Shown here: piece by piece, positions 52,672 to 60,992 of the stretch
How positions within the stretch are numbered: position 1 is the first letter of the stretch
How the letters are laid out: each line of letters starts with the position of its first letter
Assembly: GCA_046352935.1 (NCBI GenBank)
Contig: JAXMGR010000004.1
Coordinates: 62,001 to 126,000, forward strand
Direction of reading: 5' to 3'
Source: CAYWMY01 sp046352935
Lineage (GTDB): Bacteria; Pseudomonadota; Gammaproteobacteria; Steroidobacterales; Steroidobacteraceae
Length of the DNA: 64,000 nucleotides
Position numbers and translations under genes: made by a program
The notes under the pieces: model-generated
What the model saw: only the letters and a program-made list of their open reading frames with translations
Told to the model about the DNA's origin: nothing
Database searches by the model: none

Positions 52672-53615
52672 TCGCCGCCGACGGGTCCGGCCGGCCGGCC
52701 CGGCCGCAGATCGCGTGGCGCGACCTCGACGGCATCCTGCTGCTCGACAAGCCGCGCGGCCTCAGTTCCAACGCGGCACTGCAGCATGTGCGACGGCTGT
52801 ACCGCGCGCGCAAGGCCGGTCACACCGGCAGCCTGGACCCGCTGGCGACGGGGCTCCTGCCGGTCTGCTTCGGTCAGGCCACCAAGATCTCCGGTCTGCT
52901 GCTGGACGCGGACAAGGGTTATGTCGCGACGCTCGCGCTCGGCAGTGCGACGACCACCGGCGACACCGAGGGTGAGGTCGTCGAGCGGGCGGCCGTGCCG
53001 CGGCTCGACGTGCCGACGGTGGAGCGCGCCATGGCCGGCTTCCTGGGAACGGTCGCCCAGCGGCCACCGATGTACTCGGCGCTCAAGCATCAGGGCGAGC
53101 GGCTGTATGCGCTGGCCCGCCGCGGCGTCGAGGTCGAACGTCCGGCACGGCCGGTCGTGATCCGCGCGCTGCGCCTCGTGGCACTCGGGGACGGGTGCCT
53201 GGAGTTCGAGGTCCACTGCGGCAAGGGTACCTACGTCCGTACCCTGGGCGAGGACCTTGCCCGTGCCCTCGGGACCGTCGGGCATCTCGCGGCCCTGCGG
53301 CGCACGCGGTTCGGCCCCTTCGACGGGCGCCCGCTCGTCCCGCTCGCCGAACTGGAGTCCGCGCTGGACGGCGGGGACGCGGCACTGGATGCGCTGCTCA
53401 TCCCCGTGGACGCGGCGCTCGGCGGCGATCCTCCCGTTTCCGTGGGCGCCGAGGCGGCGCTCTGCGTCCGTCACGGGCAGGCGGTGGCGGTCGCCGCACC
53501 GGCCGGCCGGCGGGTGCGTATCTATGGTCCGGATGGCGTCCTGCTCGGGCTCGGGCAGGCCTCGGCGGATGGCGCGACCGTCGCGCCGGTGCGGCTCCTG
53601 ACGGACGCCGCCTGA
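52668..53615 (+). CDS. truB: tRNA pseudouridine-55 synthase TruB
   Basis: 315 residues. LLLDKPRGLSSNAALQHV and AGHTGSLDPLATGLLP with the catalytic Asp are the pseudouridine-synthase signatures; CGKGTYVRTLGEDL is the second conserved block and a PUA-like domain occupies the C-terminus. It isomerises U55 in the T-loop of tRNA. GTG start at 52668 is coupled to rbfA. Confidence 0.95.
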   Translation: MIAADGSGRPARPQIAWRDLDGILLLDKPRGLSSNAALQHVRRLYRARKAGHTGSLDPLATGLLPVCFGQATKISGLLLDADKGYVATLALGSATTTGDTEGEVVERAAVPRLDVPTVERAMAGFLGTVAQRPPMYSALKHQGERLYALARRGVEVERPARPVVIRALRLVALGDGCLEFEVHCGKGTYVRTLGEDLARALGTVGHLAALRRTRFGPFDGRPLVPLAELESALDGGDAALDALLIPVDAALGGDPPVSVGAEAALCVRHGQAVAVAAPAGRRVRIYGPDGVLLGLGQASADGATVAPVRLLTDAA

Positions 53616-53695
53616 GCGTTGCGGCGCTCCCGGACCGGTCCGGCGGGGCCACGGCGGGGGTGCGCCGCCGGCGTTCGCGCAGGTCTTTGATCAAG

Positions 53696-53724
53696 TTGAG
53701 GATTGAGGGCCCGGCGAGTAGAAT
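53696..53724 (+). promoter_or_regulatory. sigma70-like promoter of rpsO
   Basis: TTGAGG (53696-53701), exactly 17 bp, then TAGAAT (53719-53724), 50 bp upstream of the rpsO ATG. Strong match for a second promoter within the operon, so rpsO-pnp can be expressed apart from the upstream genes. Confidence 0.65.
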
Positions 53725-53773
53725 GCCGCGCTCTTCCAAAGGACTCACAGACTAAAGTTCAGGTTGTAACGCA

Positions 53774-54043
53774 ATGCCACTCACCAGCGACAGGAAGGCG
53801 GACGTCGTCAACAAGTTCCGCCGCAACCCTCAGGACACCGGTTCGCCGGAAGTCCAGATCGCGCTGCTCTCCGAGCGCATCAACGGCCTCACGGAACATT
53901 TCTCCGCGCACAAGAGCGATCACGCCTCGCGTCGCGGGCTGCTGAAGATGGTCACGCAGCGCCGCAAGCTCCTCGATTACCTCAAGGACAACGTGCCCGA
54001 CCGTTATCAGAAGATCGTGGCAGATCTCGGTCTGCGTCGTTGA
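53774..54043 (+). CDS. rpsO: 30S ribosomal protein S15
   Basis: 89 residues, exact family length. NKFRRNPQDTGSPEVQIALL, SERINGLTEHF, HASRRGLLKMVTQRRKLLDY and the DRYQKIVADLGLRR end are typical. Binds 16S rRNA in the platform. Followed by a long hairpin and pnp, the classical rpsO-pnp arrangement. Confidence 0.98.
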   Translation: MPLTSDRKADVVNKFRRNPQDTGSPEVQIALLSERINGLTEHFSAHKSDHASRRGLLKMVTQRRKLLDYLKDNVPDRYQKIVADLGLRR

Positions 54044-54050
54044 GCCTTCC

Positions 54051-54082
54051 GCGCCGCGCCACCCCTCGGGTGAGCGCGGCGC
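54051..54082 (+). promoter_or_regulatory. rpsO-pnp intergenic hairpin, probable RNase III target
   Basis: Stem GCGCCGCGCCACCC / GGGTG(A)GCGCGGCGC with a CTC loop and one bulged A, 14 paired bases. No T-run follows, so it is not a classical terminator. In Escherichia coli the pnp leader hairpin is cut by RNase III for PNPase autoregulation; the same position here suggests the same role. Confidence 0.6.
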
Positions 54083-54121
54083 AAATCCATTGATGGCCCC
54101 ATTTCTATCGAGGGAATCAGC

Positions 54122-56203
54122 GTGAGCGTTTCCAGACAGGTTTTTTCGTACGGCGCACATACCGTGACGCTGGAGACCGGCCGCATGGCGCGGCAGGCGG
54201 ATGCGGCGGTACTCGTGACGATGGCCGACACCGTCGTGCTCGTCACCGCGGTTGCACAGAAGCAGGCCGTTCCGGGCCGCGATTTCTTCCCACTGACGGT
54301 CAACTACCAGGAGAAGACCTATGCCGCGGGCCGCATCCCCGGTGGCTTCTTCAAGCGGGAAGGGCGCCCCTCCGAGAAGGAAGTGCTGACCTCGCGTCTC
54401 ATCGACCGGCCGATCCGGCCACTGTTCCCTGAAGGCTTCAACAACGAAGTGCAGGTCGTCGCGACCGTGCTGTCGCTGAACACCGATGTGGACGCGGACA
54501 TCCCCGCGCTGCTCGGTGCTTCCGCCGCGCTCGCGCTGTCCGGCGTGCCGTTCCAGGGTCCGATCGGTGCCGCTCGCATCGGTTATCGCAACGGGCAGTA
54601 CCTGCTGAATCCGGGTCTCAAGGAACTCCGCGAGGAATCGCAACTCGATCTCGTCGTCGCCGGAACGCGCGAAGGCGTGCTGATGGTGGAGTCCGAGGCG
54701 AAGTGCCTCTCCGAGGAAGTGATGCTCGGTGCCGTGCTCTTCGGTCACCAGCACATGCAGACCGCGATCGAGGCGATCGAGCGACTGGTCATCGATGCCG
54801 GCAAGCCGAAGTGGGACTGGCAGGCGCCGGCAGTCGATGCGGATCTGAAGCGCGCGGTGGCCGCGAGCGCCGAGGCCGGACTGCGCAACGCCTATCGCAT
54901 CGTCGAGAAGGCCGCGCGGCGTGATGCCGTCGCTGCCGCCAAGAAGGCCACGCTCGCGGCGCTCACCGAGGGCGAGGGCACGAAGTTCACCGCCGACGCC
55001 GTCGGCGACGAGCTGTACCAGCTCGAGTACCGCATCGTGCGCGACCGCGTGCTCTCGGGCGAGCCACGCATCGACGGACGCGACAACCGGACGGTGCGTC
55101 CGATCAACATCGAAGTGGGCGTGTTGCCGCGCACCCACGGCTCGGCGCTGTTCACGCGTGGCGAGACCCAGGCGCTCGTGGTCACGACGCTGGGCACCGG
55201 CCGCGATGCGCAGATCATCGATGCACTGACCGGCGAGCGCAAAGAGCCGTTCATGCTCCACTACAACTTCCCGCCGTTCAGCGTCGGTGAGACCGGCATG
55301 ATGGGTTCGCCGAAGCGCCGCGAGATCGGCCACGGCAACCTCGCGCGTCGCGGCATCGCCGCGGTGATGCCGGACATGGCGAAGTTCCCGTACGTGCTGC
55401 GCGTGGTCTCCGAAGTCCTGGAGTCGAACGGCTCGAGCTCGATGGCCTCGGTCTGCGGTACCAGCCTGTCGCTGATGGACGCGGGTGTGCCGATCAGGGA
55501 CGCGGTCGCGGGCGTGGCCATGGGCCTCGTCAAGGAAGGCGACCGCTTCGCGGTGCTGACCGACATCCTGGGCGACGAGGACCACCTCGGCGACATGGAC
55601 TTCAAGGTCGCGGGCACGAGGAGCGGCGTCACGGCGCTGCAGATGGACATCAAGATCACCAGCATCACTGCGGAGATCATGAAGGTCGCGCTGGAGCAGG
55701 CGCTCGCCGGCCGCCTGCACATCCTCGAGAAGATGAATGCTGTCATCACGAAGTCGCGGCCGGAGATGTCGGAGTGGGCGCCGACCATCCTGACGATCAA
55801 GATCGATCCGGAGAAGATCCGCGACGTGATCGGCAAGGGCGGTTCCGTCATCCGGCAGATCACGGAGGAGACGGGCACGACCATCGACATCGACAACGAC
55901 GGCACCGTGCGCGTCGCATCGGTGGACGGCGCGTCGGGCCGCGAGGCCGAGCGTCGCATCAAGATGATCACGTCCGACGTCGAGGTCGGCACGGTCTACG
56001 AGGGCCGGGTCGCGCGGCTCATGGACTTCGGCGCGTTCGTCACGATCCTTCCGGGCCGTGACGGCCTCGTCCACATCTCGCAGATCTCCGAGGAGCGCGT
56101 CGAGCGCGTCAGCGACAAGCTGAAGGAAGGCGACGTCGTGCGGGTGAAGGTGCTCGAAGTCGACCGTCAGGGCCGCATCCGGCTCAGCATGCGCAGCGTC
56201 TGA
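54122..56203 (+). CDS. pnp: polynucleotide phosphorylase
   Basis: 693 residues from GTG 54122 (site GAGGG 7 nt upstream). Two RNase PH domains: the first with FFKREGRPSEKEVLTSRLIDRP, the second with RGETQALVVTTLG and GSSSMASVCG..LSLMDAGVP; catalytic DILGDEDHLGDMDFKVAGT is intact. KH (IGKGGSVIRQITEETG) and S1 (GRVARLMDFGAFVTILPGRDG) domains follow. It degrades RNA 3'-to-5' with phosphate and works in the degradosome. Its end overlaps the convergent UGSC gene by 20 bp. Confidence 0.97.
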   Translation: MSVSRQVFSYGAHTVTLETGRMARQADAAVLVTMADTVVLVTAVAQKQAVPGRDFFPLTVNYQEKTYAAGRIPGGFFKREGRPSEKEVLTSRLIDRPIRPLFPEGFNNEVQVVATVLSLNTDVDADIPALLGASAALALSGVPFQGPIGAARIGYRNGQYLLNPGLKELREESQLDLVVAGTREGVLMVESEAKCLSEEVMLGAVLFGHQHMQTAIEAIERLVIDAGKPKWDWQAPAVDADLKRAVAASAEAGLRNAYRIVEKAARRDAVAAAKKATLAALTEGEGTKFTADAVGDELYQLEYRIVRDRVLSGEPRIDGRDNRTVRPINIEVGVLPRTHGSALFTRGETQALVVTTLGTGRDAQIIDALTGERKEPFMLHYNFPPFSVGETGMMGSPKRREIGHGNLARRGIAAVMPDMAKFPYVLRVVSEVLESNGSSSMASVCGTSLSLMDAGVPIRDAVAGVAMGLVKEGDRFAVLTDILGDEDHLGDMDFKVAGTRSGVTALQMDIKITSITAEIMKVALEQALAGRLHILEKMNAVITKSRPEMSEWAPTILTIKIDPEKIRDVIGKGGSVIRQITEETGTTIDIDNDGTVRVASVDGASGREAERRIKMITSDVEVGTVYEGRVARLMDFGAFVTILPGRDGLVHISQISEERVERVSDKLKEGDVVRVKVLEVDRQGRIRLSMRSV

Positions 56204-56732
56204 GCCCCAGCTGTTCCGCTACGCGCGGCGCGACCGCCGCCGCGTAGCGGGCCAGCTGTGCGGCGTCCTTCGACGACACGGGATGCGGGACCACCGCGCT
56301 GTGGTAGCCGGGCATGCCCAGTGTCGCGGCGAACGACGCCACGTGTGCGCTGAACACGTCGCTGATCAGCACCGTCGCCGGGACGCCGGCCGATTCCATG
56401 CGGACCGCGTCCGCGAGGCTGCAGGCCGAGCAGGCGCCGCAATCACCGAGGCCGGCGATCACGGCGTCCGATGTCGCCGCGATGTCCGCGACTTCGGCGT
56501 CGTCGATCACGCGTGAAGCCGAGCTCTTGCTCAGCACGCGAACCCGCGCCGGTCCCGAGAAGGCCTCCAGCTCGCGCGCGATCATCTGCAGCAGTTCGCG
56601 TGCGCGCGGCTTGCCGTTGTCGATGAGCGTGAGCCTGAGGCCCGCGCCCGGCGCGCGCCGTTCGGCGGGCCGACGGTCCGAGGGCGCCGGTTCGGCGGCG
56701 GGTGCCGGACTCACGATCTCGATCTTCGCCAT
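56184..56732 (-). CDS. UGSC-family protein, Cys form
   Basis: 182 residues. The redox-like core is GLGDCGACSACSLADAV (about 94-110): the family motif, best known as Sec-Gly-Ser-Cys in selenoprotein members, here reads Cys98-Gly-Ala-Cys101. N-terminal ~30 residues are low-complexity. Conserved segments ITLIDNGKPRA-like (LTLIDNGKPRARELL) and GVPATVLISDVF follow. Function is unknown; a thiol redox or metal-related role is inferred from the motif. It lies 12 bp downstream of its partner gene on the same strand. Confidence 0.75.
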   Translation of the reverse strand: MAKIEIVSPAPAAEPAPSDRRPAERRAPGAGLRLTLIDNGKPRARELLQMIARELEAFSGPARVRVLSKSSASRVIDDAEVADIAATSDAVIAGLGDCGACSACSLADAVRMESAGVPATVLISDVFSAHVASFAATLGMPGYHSAVVPHPVSSKDAAQLARYAAAVAPRVAEQLGLRRCAC

Positions 56733-56744
56733 GACGGTTCTCCT

Positions 56745-57845
56745 TCACGTGTTCCCGAGGACGGGCAGTGCGCAGCTGTCCGGGCCACAGTCCGGCAGCG
56801 GCTCGCCCGGTGGCCGTACGCGGCGTGTGACGCTGCGGGAATGGATGGTCGGCGCCCAGGTCGGCATGTAGGCGGACCAGCCCGCGCCGGGTCCGCCGGC
56901 CGTCACGATCAGGATGTCGTCGACGTCGCGGAAGGTCGCGAGCCGCCCGTCGGGGCCGGGACTCATGTCATGCTGCGCACCGTGCTCGATGAGGATGCCG
57001 CCTGCCGCGAGTTCGGCGGGAGTCACGCGGCTGTGCTCGAACAGGAACTCCTGCGCGCGCCGCCGGCTCCAGCCCGCCTCGCGCAGCGCGAGCGCGTGCT
57101 CGTGGCCGAGCACCACCACGCACTGTCCGCCCTTGCCCGTGATGAACGTGGAGGCGCATTTCATCTGCGCGACGAATGACAGCAACACGGCCGCCGGGTC
57201 CTCGCTCAGCATGTTGGCGACCTGGCGCGGCCCTTCGGTGGCGATCAGCGTGACCGTCGTGTCGCCGGGCGCGTAACCGAGTTCGACCCCGAGCGGCTGC
57301 CACGGCGCGGGCGGGGTATCCTCGGCAAAACACAGCGTGTACTTGCCCGGGTGACCGATGGAGGTCGCATCGAGCCGGCCGGTCCTGGCGTCGAGCGCGT
57401 TGCCGGCCACGAGGCGCAGCGCCCGGCCGATGGTCGCGTTGGCGCGGTTGCCGGTTCCCAGCACGTTGTGGCGCGCGTTCATGCCGGCGCTCGCGGCCAT
57501 CGGGCCGCTCACGATCACGCACAGGGCGGCGCCGCCCGTACTCGTGACGACGGTGTTCAGGTTGAAGGCGGGGTCGAGGGCGGCTTCGAGCGCGGTCAGC
57601 ACCAGCGGGAAATATTCGCTGCGGCAGCCGGCCATCACCGCATTGGCTGCGGCGATGCCCGCCGTCACCACGCGGCGCCGGGCAGGGACCGCACCGATGA
57701 CATCGTCGGCCCGACGTCCCGCGGCAGCCAGCATTGCCTCTACGCGCGGCACCGTCGGCGGCACGACCGGCAGGCCGTCGGTCCAGCCCTGGCGGTAGAT
57801 GAACTCGAGTGCGTCTTCCTCGTCGACCGTCAGGGTGTTCGTCAT
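56745..57845 (-). CDS. UGSC-associated protein of unknown function
   Basis: 366 residues. Starts with YRQGWTDGLPVVPPTVPRVEAML, the phrase typical of proteins that neighbour or fuse to UGSC domains. Other conserved segments are GCRSEYFPLVLTALEA, STGGAALCVIVSGP, FITGKGGQCVVVLG and HEHALALREAGWSRR. The C-terminus has a CGPDSC pair that could be redox-active. No catalytic family is recognised. It is directly upstream of the Cys-UGSC gene, so the two are almost certainly one operon and may form a complex. Confidence 0.7.
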   Translation of the reverse strand: MTNTLTVDEEDALEFIYRQGWTDGLPVVPPTVPRVEAMLAAAGRRADDVIGAVPARRRVVTAGIAAANAVMAGCRSEYFPLVLTALEAALDPAFNLNTVVTSTGGAALCVIVSGPMAASAGMNARHNVLGTGNRANATIGRALRLVAGNALDARTGRLDATSIGHPGKYTLCFAEDTPPAPWQPLGVELGYAPGDTTVTLIATEGPRQVANMLSEDPAAVLLSFVAQMKCASTFITGKGGQCVVVLGHEHALALREAGWSRRRAQEFLFEHSRVTPAELAAGGILIEHGAQHDMSPGPDGRLATFRDVDDILIVTAGGPGAGWSAYMPTWAPTIHSRSVTRRVRPPGEPLPDCGPDSCALPVLGNT

Positions 57846-57894
57846 GCGTGGGAGCTGCCGGCCGTCGCGGAACGCTGGCCCGTGACCCGGTGCA

Positions 57895-58374
57895 TCAGGA
57901 CTTCCCGGTTTCGTCCGGTCGCTGGCCCGCGACGCCGAACACCTGTTTCAGCCACTGCTCCTGCAGGCTGCGCCATTGATTGATGTTGCGCTCGGTGAAC
58001 TCGGTCATCGCGCCCAGGTCCACGCCGGTCGCACCGCGGAAGCTCTCCCGCGCCTGCTGCTGCTGCGTGAGCAGGAGCTTCATGCCCTGTTCGAGATAGC
58101 CGCTCACCAGGTTCTGCATCGTCGATCCATAGCTGCGGATCACCTGGGAGAGGAAGTCCTGGCTCATGATCGGCGCGCCGTGCTGTTCCTGGTCCGCGAT
58201 GATCTGCAGCAGGACGCTCCGCGTGACATCCTCGTTCGTGGTCTTGTCGAGGACGACGAAGTCCTCCCGGTTGACGACCAGCCGGCGGATGTCCTGCAGT
58301 GTGACGTAACGGCTCTCGGTCGAGTCGTACAGACGTCGGTTGGGGTACTTCTTGATGATTCTGGGCGGGCTCAT
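57895..58374 (-). CDS. phaR: PHA synthesis repressor PhaR
   Basis: 159 residues. RIIKKYPNRRLYDSTESRYVTL is split over its typical DNA-binding block, followed by DFVVLDKTTNEDVTRSVLLQII and the PHB-accumulation domain (FLSQVIRSYGSTMQNLVSGYLEQ). Start ATG 58374; the longer frame upstream has no family sequence. It represses phasin and PHA genes and is released by binding PHA granules. The phasin/synthase genes are not in this window, but its presence implies polyhydroxyalkanoate storage. Confidence 0.94.
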   Translation of the reverse strand: MSPPRIIKKYPNRRLYDSTESRYVTLQDIRRLVVNREDFVVLDKTTNEDVTRSVLLQIIADQEQHGAPIMSQDFLSQVIRSYGSTMQNLVSGYLEQGMKLLLTQQQQARESFRGATGVDLGAMTEFTERNINQWRSLQEQWLKQVFGVAGQRPDETGKS

Positions 58375-58473
58375 CGCAGTCTCCCGATTGCGGACCGCGA
58401 GCCGCCCCGTCATGGAGCCGCCGCCGGGCCGTGTCCTGAGAATGACCGACTGACCGGCTCCATTATGCATCCA

Positions 58474-59427
58474 TCAGGCGCCGGCGCGGACTTCGCGGAG
58501 ATTCGCGAGTGGCGACGGGTCCCAGTGGGCCCGCGCCCAGTCGAGGACCTCGGTCGGACGAGCCCGGCACAGCGCGTCCGGCGGGCCCTGCCGCAGCAGG
58601 GCGAGCGCTTCGCACAGGTGGGAGGAGGCCCTTGCCGGGTCGACCGGAATGGCGCGGCGCGACTTCGCGAGTTTCGAGCCGTCCGCTTCGACGAGCACCG
58701 GCAGGTGGGCATAGCATGGCGTGGGCAGTCCGAGGGCCCGCTGCAGCAGGATCTGGCGAGGGGTGTTGTCGAGCAGGTCCGCACCACGGACGACCTGGGT
58801 CACCCCCTGGTCGGCATCGTCGACGACCACGGCGAGCTGATAGGCGAACAGGCCGTCCCGCCGGCGGATGACGAAGTCACCGACGGTGCGCTCGACCCGC
58901 TGTTCGCAGGGGCCCTGGATCCCGTCGACGAAGCACACGGGCTCGCGGACCTCGTCGGTGCGGAATCGCAGGGCGGGCGGGAGGTTGCCCTCGGCCCGGC
59001 GGTGGCGGCAGGTTCCCGGATACACGCCCTCGGCGTCGGCATTGAGCTGCGAGCGTGAGCAGTAGCAGGCGTAGACGACGCCCTGCGAGAACAGCTTGCG
59101 CAGTGCATCCTCGTACAGATCGGTACGCGTGCTCTGGCGGACAACCGGCCCATCCCATTCGAAACCACACGCTTCGAGAGTCCTGAGAATGGCGTCGGCA
59201 GCGCCGGCCACCTCTCGCGGGCGGTCGATATCCTCGATCCTTATCAACCACTTGTGGCTCGTTGTTCGAGCGAACAGGTAACTGCCCAGGGCTGTCATGA
59301 GCGAGCCCTGATGCAGAAGGCCGGTCGGGGAAGGCGCGAAGCGTCCGCTGCGCCCCGCGGTTGACGCGAGCGTCGCGTCAGCGATACCAGTCGTCGCGAT
59401 CGCCGTACTGTTTCTCGCGGCGCTCAC
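58474..59427 (-). CDS. gluQ: glutamyl-Q tRNA(Asp) synthetase
   Basis: 317 residues, a truncated GluRS-like enzyme. FAPSPTGLLHQGS (HIGH-type), the Zn site CYC...YPGTC, and SKLAKSRRA (KMSKS equivalent) are present. It glutamylates queuosine at the anticodon of tRNA(Asp). Its ATG at 59427 lies inside the 3' end of dksA (50-bp overlap), so expression is coupled. queF upstream of dksA supplies the same queuosine pathway. Confidence 0.93.
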   Translation of the reverse strand: MSAARNSTAIATTGIADATLASTAGRSGRFAPSPTGLLHQGSLMTALGSYLFARTTSHKWLIRIEDIDRPREVAGAADAILRTLEACGFEWDGPVVRQSTRTDLYEDALRKLFSQGVVYACYCSRSQLNADAEGVYPGTCRHRRAEGNLPPALRFRTDEVREPVCFVDGIQGPCEQRVERTVGDFVIRRRDGLFAYQLAVVVDDADQGVTQVVRGADLLDNTPRQILLQRALGLPTPCYAHLPVLVEADGSKLAKSRRAIPVDPARASSHLCEALALLRQGPPDALCRARPTEVLDWARAHWDPSPLANLREVRAGA

Positions 59428-60343
59428 GGCGCTCCTGGGCTTCGATCGAGAGAGTCGCGACGGGCCGTGCCTCGAGCCGCTTCACGCCGATGGGCTCGCC
59501 GGTTTCCATGCAATAGCCGTAGCTGCCGTCCTCGAGACGCTTCAGCGCTTCCTCGATCTTGCGGATGAGCTTGCGCTCGCGGTCGCGCGTGCGGAGTTCC
59601 AGCGCGAACTCGGACTCCAGCGTGGCGCGGTCGTTCGGATCGGGGGGATTCGCCGCACCGTCCTTCATGTGCGTCACGGTGCGGTCCACCTCTTCCATGA
59701 GGTCACGCTTCCAGGTGAGCAGAATCGAGCGGAAATGCTCGGTCTGCTCCTTGTTCATGTATTCCTCGCCCTTGCGCGCGACATAGGGCTTGACGTTGCG
59801 CGGCCCCAGCAACAGGTTGTGGCGCGATGGAGCCTCGCCGTCATCCTCGTCCGCCGGGAGCGACTGGGGCAGGGTGCCGGTGGTCCCCGTGGCGACGGCC
59901 GTCGCGACCTTCGACGGATCGCGCTTCGGCTGCGGAGCCACGGGTGGCTTCGCGGGTGGCGTCTTCGCTGCCGCAACCGGAGCCGCGATTGCCGTTGCCG
60001 GCGCTGCCGCCGTCACGGCGGGCTTCGCAGGTTTTGCCGGGCTTGCGGGCTTTGCGGCCGGAACCGGTTTCGGTGCCGCGGCTGCCTTCTGCGCGCCTGC
60101 CTTCGCCGGAACGGACTTGGCTGGCGCGGACTTCGCAGCAGCGGGCTTCGCCGCCGCCACAGTGCGGGCCGCAGGCTTGGCGGCCGCGCTCCGGGGCGGC
60201 GCGGCCTTCCTGTTGACGACTTTCGGTCTGGCGGGAGCCTTCGCCGCCACGGACTTCGCCTTGGCAGCGCTCTTCACTGCCGGCTTCTTCGTCGCGGGCT
60301 TTCGGTCCCTGGCGCTCTTCGCAGTCGTCTTCTTGGCGGGCAT
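59378..60343 (-). CDS. dksA: DksA with histone-H1-like N-terminal tail
   Basis: 321 residues, about twice the usual ~150. Residues 1-~165 are a Lys/Ala/Pro tail of the histone-H1 type (AKPAAKSAPAKSVPAK), then a canonical DksA: coiled coil with tip DPNDRA (acidic residues kept), ELRTRDRERKLIRKIEEAL, and the zinc-finger region YGYCMETGEPIGVKRLEARP. Only one of the four zinc Cys is retained (CxxT ... SxxA), the Cys-independent type. Binds RNA polymerase with ppGpp. Confidence 0.93.
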   Translation of the reverse strand: MPAKKTTAKSARDRKPATKKPAVKSAAKAKSVAAKAPARPKVVNRKAAPPRSAAAKPAARTVAAAKPAAAKSAPAKSVPAKAGAQKAAAAPKPVPAAKPASPAKPAKPAVTAAAPATAIAAPVAAAKTPPAKPPVAPQPKRDPSKVATAVATGTTGTLPQSLPADEDDGEAPSRHNLLLGPRNVKPYVARKGEEYMNKEQTEHFRSILLTWKRDLMEEVDRTVTHMKDGAANPPDPNDRATLESEFALELRTRDRERKLIRKIEEALKRLEDGSYGYCMETGEPIGVKRLEARPVATLSIEAQERRERREKQYGDRDDWYR

Positions 60344-60479
60344 CTGGAATCCATCCCGGTATCGGCGAGCGGCGGATTATAGCCTCAGTGGTCCGCGAGT
60401 CCAGCCGCGCCGGACGTCCTCGACAGACGCACGCGAGGCGCGCGCGAACGCAGGGGCTCGCGCAGGCGGCGGCGCCACC

Positions 60480-60896
60480 TCAGGGCAGTGCGACGGCGGG
60501 GCCCGGCGACCAGGCGGGATCGCGGTGCTCGGCGATCACGGACGTGTAAATGCCGCCGCGTACATTGAACTTCGCGGTGAGCCGCATGAAGCGCGGCGCC
60601 GTCGCCGCGGCGACGTGGTCCAGGATCTCGCTGGTGACCGCTTCGTGGAATGCGCCGCGGTCCCTGAACGACCAGATGTACAGTTTCAGGGATTTCAATT
60701 CGACGCAGCGCGGCCCCGGGACGTACTCGAGGAGCAGGGTCGCGAAGTCCGGCTGGCCGGTCTTCGGACACAGGCAGGTGAACTCCGGGATCTCCATGCG
60801 GATCGTGTAGTCACGCTCCGGGCGAGGATTCGGAAAGGTCTCGAGATCGGTGGTGGGCCGGTTCGGGCGCGCACCGAGCGGTTCGTTCGGCGACAT
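60480..60896 (-). CDS. queF: NADPH-dependent preQ0 reductase QueF
   Basis: 138 residues, the short (unimodular) QueF. EFTCLCPKTGQPDFA carries the catalytic Cys and Asp; LKLYIWSFRDRGAFHE and RGGIYTSV complete the fold. It reduces preQ0 to preQ1 for queuosine. ATG 60896 was chosen; a TTG at 60911 adds five residues. Confidence 0.94.
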   Translation of the reverse strand: MSPNEPLGARPNRPTTDLETFPNPRPERDYTIRMEIPEFTCLCPKTGQPDFATLLLEYVPGPRCVELKSLKLYIWSFRDRGAFHEAVTSEILDHVAAATAPRFMRLTAKFNVRGGIYTSVIAEHRDPAWSPGPAVALP

Positions 60897-60992
60897 GATG
60901 GTGATCGTCAAATGGATCGCCGGTAATTTACACTACGGCACCTTTTCGAGCCACGCGACGCGCCGGCTCCGGACTCACCCAACAGGGCCTCG

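Noticed and set aside
53759..56074. Antisense frame of 771 codons opposite rpsO-pnp
   Set aside because: Same cause: codon-position GC shadow of pnp.
60408..60479. Terminator for queF
   Set aside because: GC-rich with no convincing stem plus T-run.
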